A stretch of 64,000 bases of DNA from Actinomycetota bacterium (GCA_018334075.1 JAGXSC010000044.1:131591-195590), one strand, 5' to 3'. Shown: positions 8,920 to 18,414, numbered from the stretch's first letter. Translations and numbers: made by a program. Notes: generated from the sequence alone by a model not told the origin.

Positions 8920-8953
8920 AGAAAGCGGGTCCACAAATTGTGGATCCGCTTTC
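8920..8953. terminator. Terminator-like hairpin after the OFA transporter
   Basis: A 17-bp near-perfect inverted repeat (AGAAAGCGGGTCCACAA and its complement with one G-T pairing), with essentially no loop, lies 30 nt after the transporter stop. The downstream T-run is short (TTTCTGCTTT), so it could end transcription from either side. It also marks the left boundary of the restriction island. Confidence 0.7.
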
Positions 8954-9021
8954 TGCTTTGGTGGGGGTGGGTGAGAAGATCTACGAACTTACTGTGCGAT
9001 CCAGCTGTCACCGGAACACAG

Positions 9022-9213
9022 TCAGCCGACTGCGCAAGTCCCGAGGTGTTGCGCTTCGGATGACATCGATGACAGACAAGCAGATCGCCGATGCCGTGAC
9101 CCGTACGAATCCGGGCTGTCGATCGCCAAGATGAAGTTAACCTCGAGAGTTCTTGTGGTCGGGTCATAACCGACCGACGCACAGTTGCTGCTTATGACCG
9201 GAATGCGCTGCAT
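9022..9213 (-). pseudogene. KTSC-domain protein fragment
   Basis: The first 28 codons encode a clear KTSC-domain start: MQRIPVISSNCASVGYDP then TLEVNF, matching the family pattern of a short strand, SSN..SVGYD and LEV.F. The conserved YxY centre and the C-terminal half are absent: after LEVNF the reading frame continues with unrelated, Ser/Arg-rich residues to a stop, as expected after a frameshift or deletion. KTSC was named for a domain at the C-terminus of some lysyl-tRNA synthetases and is suspected to bind RNA. It follows the DUF2130 gene by 15 nt in the same direction and has GGAAGGGG upstream, so it was part of the defence operon. Some neighbouring frames may hold the lost half, but I could not reconstruct it. 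Confidence 0.55.
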
Positions 9214-9227
9214 CACTCATCCCCTTC

Positions 9228-10526
9228 CTATTCCTCGCTTGAGTCTGCCTTCTCCAGCTCCGCGAACTTCGCTGCCATAGTCGGGTTGCCGCGCGTCAAC
9301 TTCTTGATCGACACATCTTGGGCCTTGTTGTTTGCCAGACGGAGGTTGTTCTCGGAACCAAGAAGTTCGGCCTTCGTTTTCTCGAGACTCTTGATGGTCT
9401 TGTCAATCTCAGCGATGGCGTTCTGGAACTTCCGTGAAGCCAAGTCATAGTTCCTGGCGAAGCCTGACTTGAACGCCTCCAGGTCCTCCTCGAAGTTGGT
9501 GATGTCGATGTTCTGAGCCTTCATCAATGTAAGCTCCGACTTGTACTTCAAGGCGTTCTGCGCAGCATTGCGAAGTAGAGTGATCATCGGAATGAAGAAC
9601 TGTGGTCGGATGACGTACATCTTCGGATACCGGTGAGACACGTCCACGATGCCCGTGTTGTAGAGCTCGTTGTCCGGCTCCAGCAAAGAAACGAGTACGG
9701 CGTACTCGCAGCCCTTCTCGTTACGGTCCTTGTCGAGTTCCTTGAGGAAGTCCTCGTTCTTCTTTTTCGTCGCGGTGGTGTCGCACTCGTTCTTCATCTC
9801 AAACATGATAGACACACACTCGGTGCATGCTTCGTCGGAGTCGCGGAATATGTAGTCGCCCTTGCTGCCGCTGCTGCCGTCGTTGTCCTTCTCGAAGTAG
9901 GCGCGAGGGAAGGCCGTAGCGCGGATCTTGTTGAACTCCGTTTCGCAGTGCAGCTCCAGGGTCTCGCCGACCAACTTGGTGGACAGCTTGGCCTTCAGGT
10001 CTTTCAGGCGTTCGATGGCATCGTCGCGATCCCTGATCTGTGTCTCGTACTTCTCCTTGAGTGACGACTCGATCAACTTCTGCTGGGCATCCTTGACCTC
10101 TAGGTCACGTCTGAGATCGTCGCGCTCCTTCTCAACAGTGCCGAGTGCCTCCTTGAGCTCAAGTTGCTTGGCGACGTCGGCCTTCTCCAGTTCCGCCTTC
10201 AGGCGAGCTATCTCTGCGTCCTTCTTCGTAGCCTCCTCCTTGAGCTCGCCGGTGGCCTTCGCTTGAGCCAGCTCGACGCTCGTCTTCAATTCCTCTCTGA
10301 GGCGCTCGATCTCCGCATCCTTCTTGGCTGCTGCCCTCTCCATCTCGCTGGCGACCTTGGTCTCTGCGAGTTCAACGGCTTGCTTCTTGTCTTGCTCGGC
10401 TAGCACTAGCCGATCGTGCAGAGCCTGGTCGAAGGCTTCGTCGCGTACCTGCTTCAAGATGTCCGCGTAACCGGCCTCATCAATGTTGAATGTCTTGCCG
10501 CAATGCGGGCATTTGATCTCGTGCAT
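9228..10526 (-). CDS. DUF2130 protein: zinc ribbon, coiled coil and PD-(D/E)XK-like domain
   Basis: 432 aa. Residues 5-20 carry [12 protein letters not shown], half of a zinc-ribbon-like motif. Residues about 25-185 are a long charged coiled coil rich in Ala, Glu and Lys. The C-terminal part is the DUF2130 (PF09903) domain. There GDYIF (Asp224) followed by FEMKNE (Glu243-x-Lys245) fits the D...ExK signature of PD-(D/E)XK nucleases, and the long coiled coil resembles RmuC. This suggests a DNA-processing or nuclease role; it is not proven. It starts 2 nt after the AAA ATPase and is the last full gene of the restriction island, so a defence function is plausible. Confidence 0.75.
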   Translation of the reverse strand: MHEIKCPHCGKTFNIDEAGYADILKQVRDEAFDQALHDRLVLAEQDKKQAVELAETKVASEMERAAAKKDAEIERLREELKTSVELAQAKATGELKEEATKKDAEIARLKAELEKADVAKQLELKEALGTVEKERDDLRRDLEVKDAQQKLIESSLKEKYETQIRDRDDAIERLKDLKAKLSTKLVGETLELHCETEFNKIRATAFPRAYFEKDNDGSSGSKGDYIFRDSDEACTECVSIMFEMKNECDTTATKKKNEDFLKELDKDRNEKGCEYAVLVSLLEPDNELYNTGIVDVSHRYPKMYVIRPQFFIPMITLLRNAAQNALKYKSELTLMKAQNIDITNFEEDLEAFKSGFARNYDLASRKFQNAIAEIDKTIKSLEKTKAELLGSENNLRLANNKAQDVSIKKLTRGNPTMAAKFAELEKADSSEE

Positions 10527-10528
10527 AA

Positions 10529-12958
10529 TTACACCTCCTCTTTGGATTCATCATATTCTTGAGCATCTTCAACCGCCCCGAGCTCGTCGGAAGCAGCAGG
10601 CAATACATCTTTCGGATCAACTCCGGTCACGATGCATAGGCCCGCAAAATGAGGGCCGTCAATCTGGTTCATGAACTCGAAGACAGCCTCTATAGCCGTC
10701 TTGACCTCATCGGGACTCACAGTCGTATCGGTCGCGGGGCTCTCGCTATGTGAGTAGGCGTGCGTGTATCGGGTCAGACGCAGCCGCAGAGCGCCTGCAT
10801 CACCTTGGTAGCCAGCCTCACGAAGAAGATCTGCCGAGTTGTGCATGGCCAGAGTGAAGTTGCCAACCCACTCGGGGTGCTTAAAGGCTAGAAACGTCTC
10901 CAACATTCGTCGGATCACGTTGGGAAACAGCAGCTGCGCATCTAGCCGGTTTTCCATCGAGTCATCAGCCTGGAGATCCTTGAGCTTGTCGACTGTAGCA
11001 ATGAATGCGTGGTGATACGTCGAGCGTACCTTCTTGCGAGTGGCCTCGGTAGGAGGCCACTCGGCGATGACGGGCGAACGCCTCGTCTTGCTCAAGCGCG
11101 TCACATGCTTGGACTTAAGCTCGTAGAACGAAGCCGGGCAGAGGTCCCTCATCTTCTTGCTGGTCGTCTTGTCTCGCCCTGAGTTGTGAAGCGCTTCTAT
11201 CTGTATGTCCCACTGCCGGAATAGCTCGAAGTTGTGGGTCAACAAGATCAGCTGGGCAATGTGATCTTTGACAACTGCTTCGTTCCATATGTAAGTGGAG
11301 ACACCCATGAAGATCTCGTTGTCGAGGCTGGAAACAGGATCATCGATTACGACGATGGGCTTGCCTATGCAGGCATCGCACCGCGCTACCACTTCCAGAA
11401 AGTGAACGAGAGTAACAGCGGTTCGCTCGCCTACGCTAAGTCCAGTGGCTGGTTCGCCGTCTCGAGTCACTTGGTACTTGCCGTCGACGGCCTCGAACTT
11501 CAGTTCGTTTCGCCCAAGCAGCCGCGCAACTTCTTCGGTTAACACCTTGGCACTCGGAGTCGGGTCACCATCAACCGCTTCCAGCGCCGTGACTTGATTG
11601 GTCAGCTTCAAAAGCTCTTCGTTGAGCTTGTCGGCCGCCGCCTTCTGCTTGACCGACTCGGCCTTCTTCCCAGCAACCTCCGACTCGCCCTTCTTCAAGT
11701 AGTGCAGTTCGACGGCCTTCGCTGCAGCTTGAACAACCTCATCGTGCTTAGAGACCCGATCGTTATGTTCATCGCGCAGTTTGATGAATTCTTTGCCTTC
11801 CACGGTCGACGGTGCATCAACCTCGGGATCAACCGGCATCAGAACATTCGCCAGCTTCGCCTCCAACCTCTTCTTAACCCCATTTGTCCATGCCTGTAAG
11901 GAGCCGAGTTCCTCGCGGAGCTTTCCTTCGGATTCGTCGTATCTGGCGCGCAGATCTTCAAGAAACAGGCCCTTGCTCGGTACGGCCCGAAGCGAGGATT
12001 CCACCTTCGACTCGATGCTCGCGAGTTCGGTCATGATTCCGCGCAACTCGCGCTGCAGTTGTTGCACGGCATCCGAAAAATGCTGATCAATCTGGGAACG
12101 GCGCTCATCGCTGAGAGAAGATCCGCAAAAAATACACGTATCCACTCCTTCGTGGTGGTGCCGACCTTGATCCACCCATTCGGTGGCGTCCGGGTGTGTC
12201 TGCAACGTGTCGAGGATGATCGTGCTAGGCGTGGTCCCGAGTGCAGCCGAGATTCTGTGCCGGATGTCGTCCGGTACGCTGACCACCAGCTCTTCTTCGG
12301 GAAGCGCCTCCGCTTTGTCAGCGTTGATGATCCCCGTCTTCTCCTGGAATTCCTGCTTAGTAAGCTCAGTCCAAGTCGCGTGGTCTTGGCCGAACATCGT
12401 TCGGACCATGCGTGTGCTGAAATTGCTGCGGGAGTGATACCTGCCCCCGGCCTTGCTGGCGGCATCGACGACCTGCTGTGACACCCGGCTGTAGGTAGTC
12501 TCTATCGCCTGATTGGCAGCACGCTCCGTATCCACTGCAGCGTCGCGCTCTGCGGTCTTCGCGGCGACCGTCGTTCGCAGATATTCGAGCTGTTTCTCCA
12601 CGTCGGCTGCCTTCTCGCCGATCGTGAGTACAGCAGTCATCTCTGCTTCTGCGGGCGTGAACTTGTGGCTTCTAGACACATAGCACTCACTGAACACATG
12701 AACCCGCTCGAAGAACGGGTTGTCATTACCGTTGGTCGCTATTGAGGTTCCATTGTCATCGATGGTCACCGACAACTTCTTGTAGCCTTTTCCGTCGTCG
12801 GCGTTTCGCAATCCGTCAAGTGCATCCGAGAGTGAGGTCTTGCCGGTGCCGTTGGATCCATAGATCACGTTGATCCGAGCGAGATCGGGGAGACCCGCGC
12901 CCCAGCGGTAATCCTCAAAGATGCCGCAGGCCTTAATGGAGTCCAGCTTGCGGAGCAT
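10529..12958 (-). CDS. AAA_13 ATPase, candidate RloC/PrrC-like anticodon nuclease
   Basis: About 809 aa from the ATG at 12958 (GGAG 6 nt upstream; an ATG at 12970 is also in frame). Numbering from the 12970 ATG: Walker [10 protein letters not shown] at 38-46, a long coiled-coil middle with CIFCGSSL (Cys279, Cys282) like the zinc hook of RloC, ABC signature LSVGERTA at 511 and Walker [12 protein letters not shown] near 541. This is the split ABC ATPase layout of AAA_13/PrrC/RloC proteins. The C-terminal domain (about 640-775) has RRMLE (Arg687, Glu691) and RYTHAYSH (Arg734...His741), compatible with a HEPN-type RNase and with the Arg-Glu-His order of the PrrC tRNA-cleaving triad. The start overlaps the end of res. 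Such nucleases guard restriction systems by cleaving tRNA when restriction is inactivated. Confidence 0.72.
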   Translation of the reverse strand: MLRKLDSIKACGIFEDYRWGAGLPDLARINVIYGSNGTGKTSLSDALDGLRNADDGKGYKKLSVTIDDNGTSIATNGNDNPFFERVHVFSECYVSRSHKFTPAEAEMTAVLTIGEKAADVEKQLEYLRTTVAAKTAERDAAVDTERAANQAIETTYSRVSQQVVDAASKAGGRYHSRSNFSTRMVRTMFGQDHATWTELTKQEFQEKTGIINADKAEALPEEELVVSVPDDIRHRISAALGTTPSTIILDTLQTHPDATEWVDQGRHHHEGVDTCIFCGSSLSDERRSQIDQHFSDAVQQLQRELRGIMTELASIESKVESSLRAVPSKGLFLEDLRARYDESEGKLREELGSLQAWTNGVKKRLEAKLANVLMPVDPEVDAPSTVEGKEFIKLRDEHNDRVSKHDEVVQAAAKAVELHYLKKGESEVAGKKAESVKQKAAADKLNEELLKLTNQVTALEAVDGDPTPSAKVLTEEVARLLGRNELKFEAVDGKYQVTRDGEPATGLSVGERTAVTLVHFLEVVARCDACIGKPIVVIDDPVSSLDNEIFMGVSTYIWNEAVVKDHIAQLILLTHNFELFRQWDIQIEALHNSGRDKTTSKKMRDLCPASFYELKSKHVTRLSKTRRSPVIAEWPPTEATRKKVRSTYHHAFIATVDKLKDLQADDSMENRLDAQLLFPNVIRRMLETFLAFKHPEWVGNFTLAMHNSADLLREAGYQGDAGALRLRLTRYTHAYSHSESPATDTTVSPDEVKTAIEAVFEFMNQIDGPHFAGLCIVTGVDPKDVLPAASDELGAVEDAQEYDESKEEV

Positions 12959-15936
12959 CACAATCTCCATTCATCCGGCACGCTGACCGCATAGCCCGGG
13001 ACGGTATCAGTGCCAATGCCCAGCTGCTTGAAGTGTTCCGTTGCGGCCTTGATCTTGGCGTTCTCAGTCGGGCGGCGCTTGGACTCATCCCACGTGCTCT
13101 TGGTCTCGCGGATCATATAGATACGATCCTCGCCATTCTCGTCCTGCTTGATAATCGCCCAGTCAGGGTTATACGGCCCCACGGGCGTCTCGATCTTGAA
13201 CTTGCTGGGCAGCTTCATGAAGAACTTCACGTCTTCGCGCGAGTCCAGTTTTGCAGCGAACTGGCGCTCCGGCGCATCTGCCCCTTCAGAGTCAATCTGG
13301 ATGTAGTCGAAGTCGGTCTTCTCGGTGTGCTCGACCTTGTAGACGCGATCCAGGAACAGGTCACGCTCTTCGGCGCCGTCAGCCTGCAGTTCGCGCAACT
13401 CGTAAACGTAGCCGCCGATCTTCTCGTACTGAACGCCTTCCTGAATGGCGGCGGCCACCACGTTTTGCAGGTTGCGCTTGACCATCGCTATGAAGTCGTT
13501 GGGATTGCCGATGAACTCATCAAGCTTGCCCGAGCGCGTTAACACGTCCACCAGTGTTTTGCGAGTGAGTGACGTTGCCTCCTGCAGCTCAGCAATGATG
13601 TCGGGCAGCTGGTAAGTACCTGCCAACTCCGCCGCCCGCGTGGCAGTCTCCGATGTCTTCGTGCCGCCACGCACCAACTTCACGCCTGCACGGGTTACTT
13701 GTACTCGAAGAGGCAGAATGGGCTGCTCAGCCTTGATCCTGTTGACGGCGTTTTCGATGACTTCATCTCGCTTGAGCGTCACGCGGTAGGTGGTCTTCTG
13801 CGAAATTGTGCGCCAGAAGTCCTCGAACCACGGCGACGAGTAGATCTCCTTGTTCAACTTGCGCGACACACGTTTGCGCTGAGTCTTCACGATGCGCTCG
13901 ATGCGACAGTTGAGCATCACATCGATGATGTCGTCTTGGGGCCAGAAGAAGTCGGGCACTGGGCCGAGTGTGAAGCCGAGCGTTTCGGGACGGAAGTTCG
14001 CGGTGACTTTGCCTTCCTTGTCGATGAAGCTACGTTCGACCAATTCGTCCCAGATCAACTTGGAGCCTTGGAAACCCAGGCGCTTTTCCTCGCCAGTGAC
14101 TTCATCCGTCGTCCAAATCTTGGCAAATTCACCGGGACGTACCAAGCCGATGCTAACGCCAGAATCGCGGTACTCCTTCTGCAGGCTGTCAGCGAACTCG
14201 CGATACGATTCGTTGGCCACGACGGTCAGTTGCGCGATGCCCTTGTCGGGCACCCTCTCACCAGATTGGTTAACCGGCAGACGCAAACCACGTCCAATTG
14301 TCTGGCGACGCTCAGTGGCTTCACCCATCTCCCGTAGAGCGCAGATCTGAAAGACGTTGGGGTTGTCCCAACCCTCTCGCAGAGCGGAGTGGCTAAAGAT
14401 GAACCGCACCGGCTCACTTTCATCCAGCAACCGCGCCTTGTCGCGCATGATCAAGTCGTAGGCATCATCATCAGCCTTCGAGGTACCGCTAGTGTCTTTG
14501 AACGTGTCATGCTGACCTTTCTTGCCTTTGATAGCCGAGAAATAAGCGCGGCGGTACTCAACCGGGTCGAGAGGTAACGCTTCCATCCATTTGCTATTCT
14601 TCGAACGTTCCTCTACTAGCAGCTCATCGAACCACATCACGAAATCACCGTTAGCTGTGTTGTTGCTGTACCCATCGCCGAGAAAGCTCGCGACCTTATC
14701 CACAAAAAACAGGCTGAGCACCTTGATGCCGTGCGGTCGAAGCATCTCCTCTTTGCGCAGGTGTTCACGAATTGTCTCGCGGATCATCTCGCGGTAGATG
14801 GAATCGTTGGAGCCACCGATGGTCTCACCCGCCTGAATCCACCCATGCGGGAACAGCTCGACTGATTCAGGCTCGATGCTCAGCTCATTGACCCGCCAGC
14901 CTTCATAGGCGGAGTTATCAGTGACCAGTGCGAGGTCCTGGCCGTTCTTGACGTTCAGCGTCTTGCGCTTGATGGCACCACCCGTCTTATAACGCACGGC
15001 CAATTCCATGCAGGCAAGAAAACCCCTGTCATTACGAACTGACTGGAGCTTTACGTACGGCGTGGCATCAGCGCCTTCCTGTAGGGCTTCGGCCACCACG
15101 ATCTGTTTGACCAAGCCAAGTTCGTGAGCGTCAACAGGGTCAAGCCGGTAAACAACGTTGCGCGTCTTGCGATGCGTTGCCGAGTATCGAAGGGTGCACA
15201 ACGGATTGAGTTCCCCTACTGCAGACTGGCTCAGTAACGACTCCATGTTCTGCGGCTCGTCCATGATGAGCACCGGATGTGTGGCCTTCAGGTAGTCGAT
15301 GGGCCGCAGTCCGTTGAGCTTTTCGCGGGTCTGGTAAATAACACGTGTGTTTTTGTCACCACGCAGCGAGTCGATGGTCATTACCATGATCTGCACACTC
15401 GTGGAAGTGGCGAAGGACTGGACCTCTTCCGGCGTGCTGCCGCTGTAAACGAACAAATCGAACGGCGTGGCGTAGAGGTCTTTGAAGTGATTGGTCATCA
15501 GCTTGATGCTGGTGGTCACACCCTCACGGATGGCGACGCTCGGCACGAGGATAATGAATTTGGTGAAGTTGTAGTTCCTGGCCAGTTCGAAGATGGTACG
15601 CAGATACACATACGTCTTACCGGTGCCGGTCTCCATCTCGATGTCGAAATCTAGCGATCCCCCAGCCAGCTCACTCACTACTTCGAGGCCGTTGCGGTCC
15701 TGCACGGCTTGTAGATTCTGCAATATGGTGGCTTCGTCGAGTATTAGGTTGTTGCCGACCGCGCCGACCTCGCTGGCTATCTCAAAAGCCCGCACTTGGT
15801 CACCGGAGTCCGGCGTCATGCCCTGTAATGTCGTCATCAGCGACGCAGCGTCACTGGGCTGGCCATCGAATAGATCAACCACTGCGGCAATGGCGTCCTG
15901 CTGAAACTCCTGGTGGGCATCAAACTTGAACTCCAT
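12958..15936 (-). CDS. res: Type III restriction endonuclease, Res subunit
   Basis: 992 aa superfamily 2 helicase-nuclease. Visible motifs: Walker A METGTGKTY at 101-109, the DEPQ box at 226-229, motif VI ATERRQTIGRGLRLPVN around residue 570, and a C-terminal PD-(D/E)XK nuclease with NPDWAIIK followed by RETKS. With Mod it forms a type III restriction enzyme that translocates or diffuses between inversely oriented unmethylated sites and cuts DNA about 25 bp away. Mod lies immediately upstream and the AAA_13 gene overlaps its 3' end by 1-13 nt, implying a single operon. Length is typical for Res, and no motif is broken. Confidence 0.93.
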   Translation of the reverse strand: MEFKFDAHQEFQQDAIAAVVDLFDGQPSDAASLMTTLQGMTPDSGDQVRAFEIASEVGAVGNNLILDEATILQNLQAVQDRNGLEVVSELAGGSLDFDIEMETGTGKTYVYLRTIFELARNYNFTKFIILVPSVAIREGVTTSIKLMTNHFKDLYATPFDLFVYSGSTPEEVQSFATSTSVQIMVMTIDSLRGDKNTRVIYQTREKLNGLRPIDYLKATHPVLIMDEPQNMESLLSQSAVGELNPLCTLRYSATHRKTRNVVYRLDPVDAHELGLVKQIVVAEALQEGADATPYVKLQSVRNDRGFLACMELAVRYKTGGAIKRKTLNVKNGQDLALVTDNSAYEGWRVNELSIEPESVELFPHGWIQAGETIGGSNDSIYREMIRETIREHLRKEEMLRPHGIKVLSLFFVDKVASFLGDGYSNNTANGDFVMWFDELLVEERSKNSKWMEALPLDPVEYRRAYFSAIKGKKGQHDTFKDTSGTSKADDDAYDLIMRDKARLLDESEPVRFIFSHSALREGWDNPNVFQICALREMGEATERRQTIGRGLRLPVNQSGERVPDKGIAQLTVVANESYREFADSLQKEYRDSGVSIGLVRPGEFAKIWTTDEVTGEEKRLGFQGSKLIWDELVERSFIDKEGKVTANFRPETLGFTLGPVPDFFWPQDDIIDVMLNCRIERIVKTQRKRVSRKLNKEIYSSPWFEDFWRTISQKTTYRVTLKRDEVIENAVNRIKAEQPILPLRVQVTRAGVKLVRGGTKTSETATRAAELAGTYQLPDIIAELQEATSLTRKTLVDVLTRSGKLDEFIGNPNDFIAMVKRNLQNVVAAAIQEGVQYEKIGGYVYELRELQADGAEERDLFLDRVYKVEHTEKTDFDYIQIDSEGADAPERQFAAKLDSREDVKFFMKLPSKFKIETPVGPYNPDWAIIKQDENGEDRIYMIRETKSTWDESKRRPTENAKIKAATEHFKQLGIGTDTVPGYAVSVPDEWRL

Positions 15937-15938
15937 CG

Positions 15939-17852
15939 TTAGGCCGTCCAGAGTTCCACGCCGCGTGACCTACATTCTTGAACAAGGTTGGTTTTGAGCT
16001 CGTCATCACCGTGGAATACGTCTTCGAGGATGATGAGGCGGGCTGGCTTTTCGGCAATTACCACACGCAGCTGCTCTAGTGACGGCTTGGTGCGCTCGTC
16101 GAGGTACGCGAGCACAAGTCCCTCACCGACTGTCTTGAGCTTGAGGCCCGAGACTTCAGTGTCCCCGATCCGCTCGGTGAGTGAATAGCCCTGCTTGAGC
16201 AAGATCTCGGTCAGCAAGGCCTCAGGCGTTGCCTCGTCAGCCGCGCTGTCGCGCAAGTCGAGTAGGTGCTGCTCTAGCGTTGTTGCATCTGTCTCGCTTG
16301 CCACGCGCCACTTCGAGAAGTTGGTGTCAGCGAGGCAGTACGCGCGAAATCCTAAGTCTAGCGGAGTCTCGCGCAAATCCAATCGCGTCGAGTCTTCGTC
16401 GGCAATGTGCTCCGCAGCGAGCTCAATGCGACGTCGTGAAATCTCTGCGATCGTTTCGAAACCCGCACTGCGAGCGATAGAACCTTCGGGGGTCGGTTCA
16501 GGCAGCTGAACCTGGATATGAACTCGATTCCCGCCATCGACGAGATTCTGCTTCATCACGGCGTGCGCTGTCGTTCCTGAGCCAGAGAAAAAGTCTAGGA
16601 TGATCGAATCTCTGTCAGAGCCGATCTGGATTACCCGTTGGATCAGCCCAGTCGGCTTGGGCGAATCGAATACCTTCTGGCCGTCGAAGAGTCCGCGAAC
16701 CTCACGCGTGCCCTTCTTATTGCCGTCCACGTCGGTCCAGAGGTTCGACGGACGCTTGTCGCGACCTTCAAGGTAGAACTTCTGATAGGGATGCCATTCA
16801 GCCACAGAGCTGCGCTCGATCAGCCTCCACTCGACGAGTCCCTCGGCTTCCATCTCCGCGAAACGGCTCCTGCCGCAGATCCATCGGCTCTCATACCCGC
16901 CAGGACCAATCGGGAACACCTCTACGCCATCTGGGGACTTCACCCCGTAATACATACTCGGCCTGTCTTCACGCCGGTCCTCGCCTCCCGTGCGGCGGAG
17001 GGAACGTGTGAGGTACTTGCCGCGCGCATCCTCCTCGTTGTAGATGGCGGCATCGCTCTCGCCAAACTCCAATCCATTCAGTATCGCAACAGGACTTCGG
17101 CGATAGACAACCATGAAGTCAACGGTGTTCGTCAGCCCGTCGAACCCACCACCCGTCGGAGTACCTGTCGCTCGCGTGATGAGACCGACAAAGTTCGACT
17201 CACCGAACACCTCATTTCCAAGCTTGCGCAGGTTATCGAGTTCGTGATCATCGATAGCGATGAAGATGACGCCATCTTCCGTCAGCAGGTTTCTTGCGAG
17301 CTTGAGTCGCGGGTACATCATGTTGAGCCAGTTAGAGTGATAGCGACCCTCGGTCTCGCTGTTGGTACTGACCTTCTTGCCTTCCTCGTTGACCTGGCGG
17401 GTCCACTCCAGATAGGTTTCCAGCCCCTCTTTGTAGTTATCGGGGTACACAAAGTCCCTACCGGTGTTGTACGGGGGATCGATGTATATCATCTTGATCT
17501 TGCCGTGATAGTGCTTCTGCAGGATCTTGAGCACTTCGAGGTTGTCGCCCTCGATGAAGACATTCTTGGTGGTGTCCCAGTCCTTCGAGTTCTCGAAGTC
17601 GGGCTTCAGCGTCGCCGTGGTAGGCTCCTGCGCTGCACGCAGCGCGCGTTTCTTGCCCGGCCAGAACAACCCGAAGCGCTCACGGTCGTCACCCGCATCG
17701 TCACCAAGGAGCTCCTTGAGCTTCTCGACATCGACCTTGCCATCGGCAATGGCCTCAGGAATCAGCTCAGAGAGTTGCGCGGCAAGCTCAGTCTTGAAGT
17801 TCGGTGTAGTGCGCGGGGTTTCATGGATGTCCTGTAAATCGTCACTGCTCAT
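15939..17852 (-). CDS. mod: Type III DNA methyltransferase, Mod subunit
   Basis: 637 aa adenine-N6 methyltransferase. The catalytic motif DPPYNTG sits at 125-131 and the S-adenosylmethionine motif FFSGSGTTAH at 421-430, so motif IV precedes motif I as in the beta class that type III Mod enzymes use. The central part between them holds the target recognition region, so the recognised sequence cannot be read off. Mod protects host DNA and also supplies sequence recognition for Res, whose gene begins 2 nt downstream. A purine-rich site precedes the ATG. No simple-sequence repeat suggesting phase variation is visible in the gene. Confidence 0.92.
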   Translation of the reverse strand: MSSDDLQDIHETPRTTPNFKTELAAQLSELIPEAIADGKVDVEKLKELLGDDAGDDRERFGLFWPGKKRALRAAQEPTTATLKPDFENSKDWDTTKNVFIEGDNLEVLKILQKHYHGKIKMIYIDPPYNTGRDFVYPDNYKEGLETYLEWTRQVNEEGKKVSTNSETEGRYHSNWLNMMYPRLKLARNLLTEDGVIFIAIDDHELDNLRKLGNEVFGESNFVGLITRATGTPTGGGFDGLTNTVDFMVVYRRSPVAILNGLEFGESDAAIYNEEDARGKYLTRSLRRTGGEDRREDRPSMYYGVKSPDGVEVFPIGPGGYESRWICGRSRFAEMEAEGLVEWRLIERSSVAEWHPYQKFYLEGRDKRPSNLWTDVDGNKKGTREVRGLFDGQKVFDSPKPTGLIQRVIQIGSDRDSIILDFFSGSGTTAHAVMKQNLVDGGNRVHIQVQLPEPTPEGSIARSAGFETIAEISRRRIELAAEHIADEDSTRLDLRETPLDLGFRAYCLADTNFSKWRVASETDATTLEQHLLDLRDSAADEATPEALLTEILLKQGYSLTERIGDTEVSGLKLKTVGEGLVLAYLDERTKPSLEQLRVVIAEKPARLIILEDVFHGDDELKTNLVQECRSRGVELWTA

Positions 17853-17864
17853 TGAATGTTTCCT

Positions 17865-17924
17865 CTATCCAGATTGCCAAAGTTCGTAGGCGTAGTACTT
17901 AGACTGGTAGGCAGTGAGGCTCAT
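17865..17924 (-). pseudogene. Remnant of the N-terminus of an SNF2-type helicase
   Basis: A 19-codon stub, MSLTAYQSKYYAYEL followed by WQSG and a stop. The first 15 residues resemble the start of large SNF2/RapA-like helicases (LTPYQAKYFAHEL-type) that occur beside mod/res pairs in extended type III-like systems. Everything after that is missing and mod begins 13 nt later. I read this as a deletion that removed a helicase gene. The match is short, so the reading is tentative. Confidence 0.4.
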
Positions 17925-18033
17925 CGACACCCCACGCCACCAAGTGGCAATTGATTGCCCCCAGCTCATCAGCGGCCTTCCGCAGTCGCTGTACAGGTGT
18001 CTTGTTGTGCTTCGCCTTGCTTGAGCGCGCCAT
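17899..18033 (-). CDS. Small unrecognised ORF at the head of the restriction island
   Basis: A 44-codon frame starting MARSSKAKHNKTPVQRL and ending HCLPV, overlapping the helicase stub in another frame. It is basic at the N-terminus and has no family I recognise. It could be a short leader gene of the original operon or a gene truncated with the helicase. No strong ribosome site is seen. Coding status is uncertain. Confidence 0.3.
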   Translation of the reverse strand: MARSSKAKHNKTPVQRLRKAADELGAINCHLVAWGVDEPHCLPV

Positions 18034-18299
18034 ATTCCGTGCTCCATCCTATTAGTCCGGGATAAGATCCCCGGCGACCTTCAGCAGTCCCCCTCGATTA
18101 TAAGCCCAGCCACTGACATGCGGGCGCAAGAATGCAGCGGATCAGAAAGCAACGCGGATACCTACATTTAAAATATCACATGGATAAATCGTCACAAACG
18201 TGTGAGCGGCGAGGCATTCAGAAGCCTATATCGCGATCTGATGAGGTCTAGGAGTACTTCGTCTGTCTCGGCCGCTAAAGGGATTGCAACAGACTCTTT
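18034..18299. other. Non-coding stretch between the restriction island and tRNA-Ala
   Basis: About 266 nt with no credible gene. The middle (about 18160-18200) is locally AT-rich (TTTAAAATATCA) and may contain the promoter of the minus-strand restriction operon. No integrase, insertion sequence or long inverted repeat is seen. Confidence 0.45.
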
Positions 18300-18375
18300 T
18301 GGTGGAGCCTAGGGGGATCGAACCCCTGACCTCTTGGCTGCCAGCCAAGCGCTCTCCCAGCTGAGCTAAGGCCCC
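18300..18375 (-). tRNA. tRNA-Ala (anticodon GGC)
   Basis: A complete 76-nt cloverleaf: acceptor GGGGCCT/AGGCTCC with the alanine identity pair G3-U70 and discriminator A73, D-stem GCTC/GAGC, anticodon stem CTTGG/CCAAG with loop CTGGCAG (anticodon GGC), T-arm AGGGG TTCGATC CCCCT and an encoded CCA. It lies between the ABC cassette and the restriction island, with its 3' end facing the island, the usual orientation for integration at a tRNA gene. Confidence 0.97.
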
Positions 18376-18414
18376 ATCACTGACAAATTGCAACGAGCGT
18401 TAGTATATCAACCA

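Noticed and set aside
16638-17837. A 399-codon open frame antisense to mod
   Set aside because: It lies fully within mod, has no ribosome site and its residues lack any recognisable motif; mod has clear catalytic motifs.
15939-17852. Phase-variable repeat in mod
   Set aside because: No homopolymer or short tandem repeat tract long enough to slip was found in the gene.
17865-18047. A single 60-aa ORF joining the island leader and the helicase-like stub
   Set aside because: Its N-terminal part is out of frame with the more plausible MARSS reading and has no family resemblance; only the last 19 codons look like a real remnant.
18300-18375. Possible Gly anticodon (GCC) on an alanine-type tRNA body
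   Set aside because: A careful reverse complement gives loop CTGGCAG, so the anticodon is GGC; it is an ordinary tRNA-Ala.
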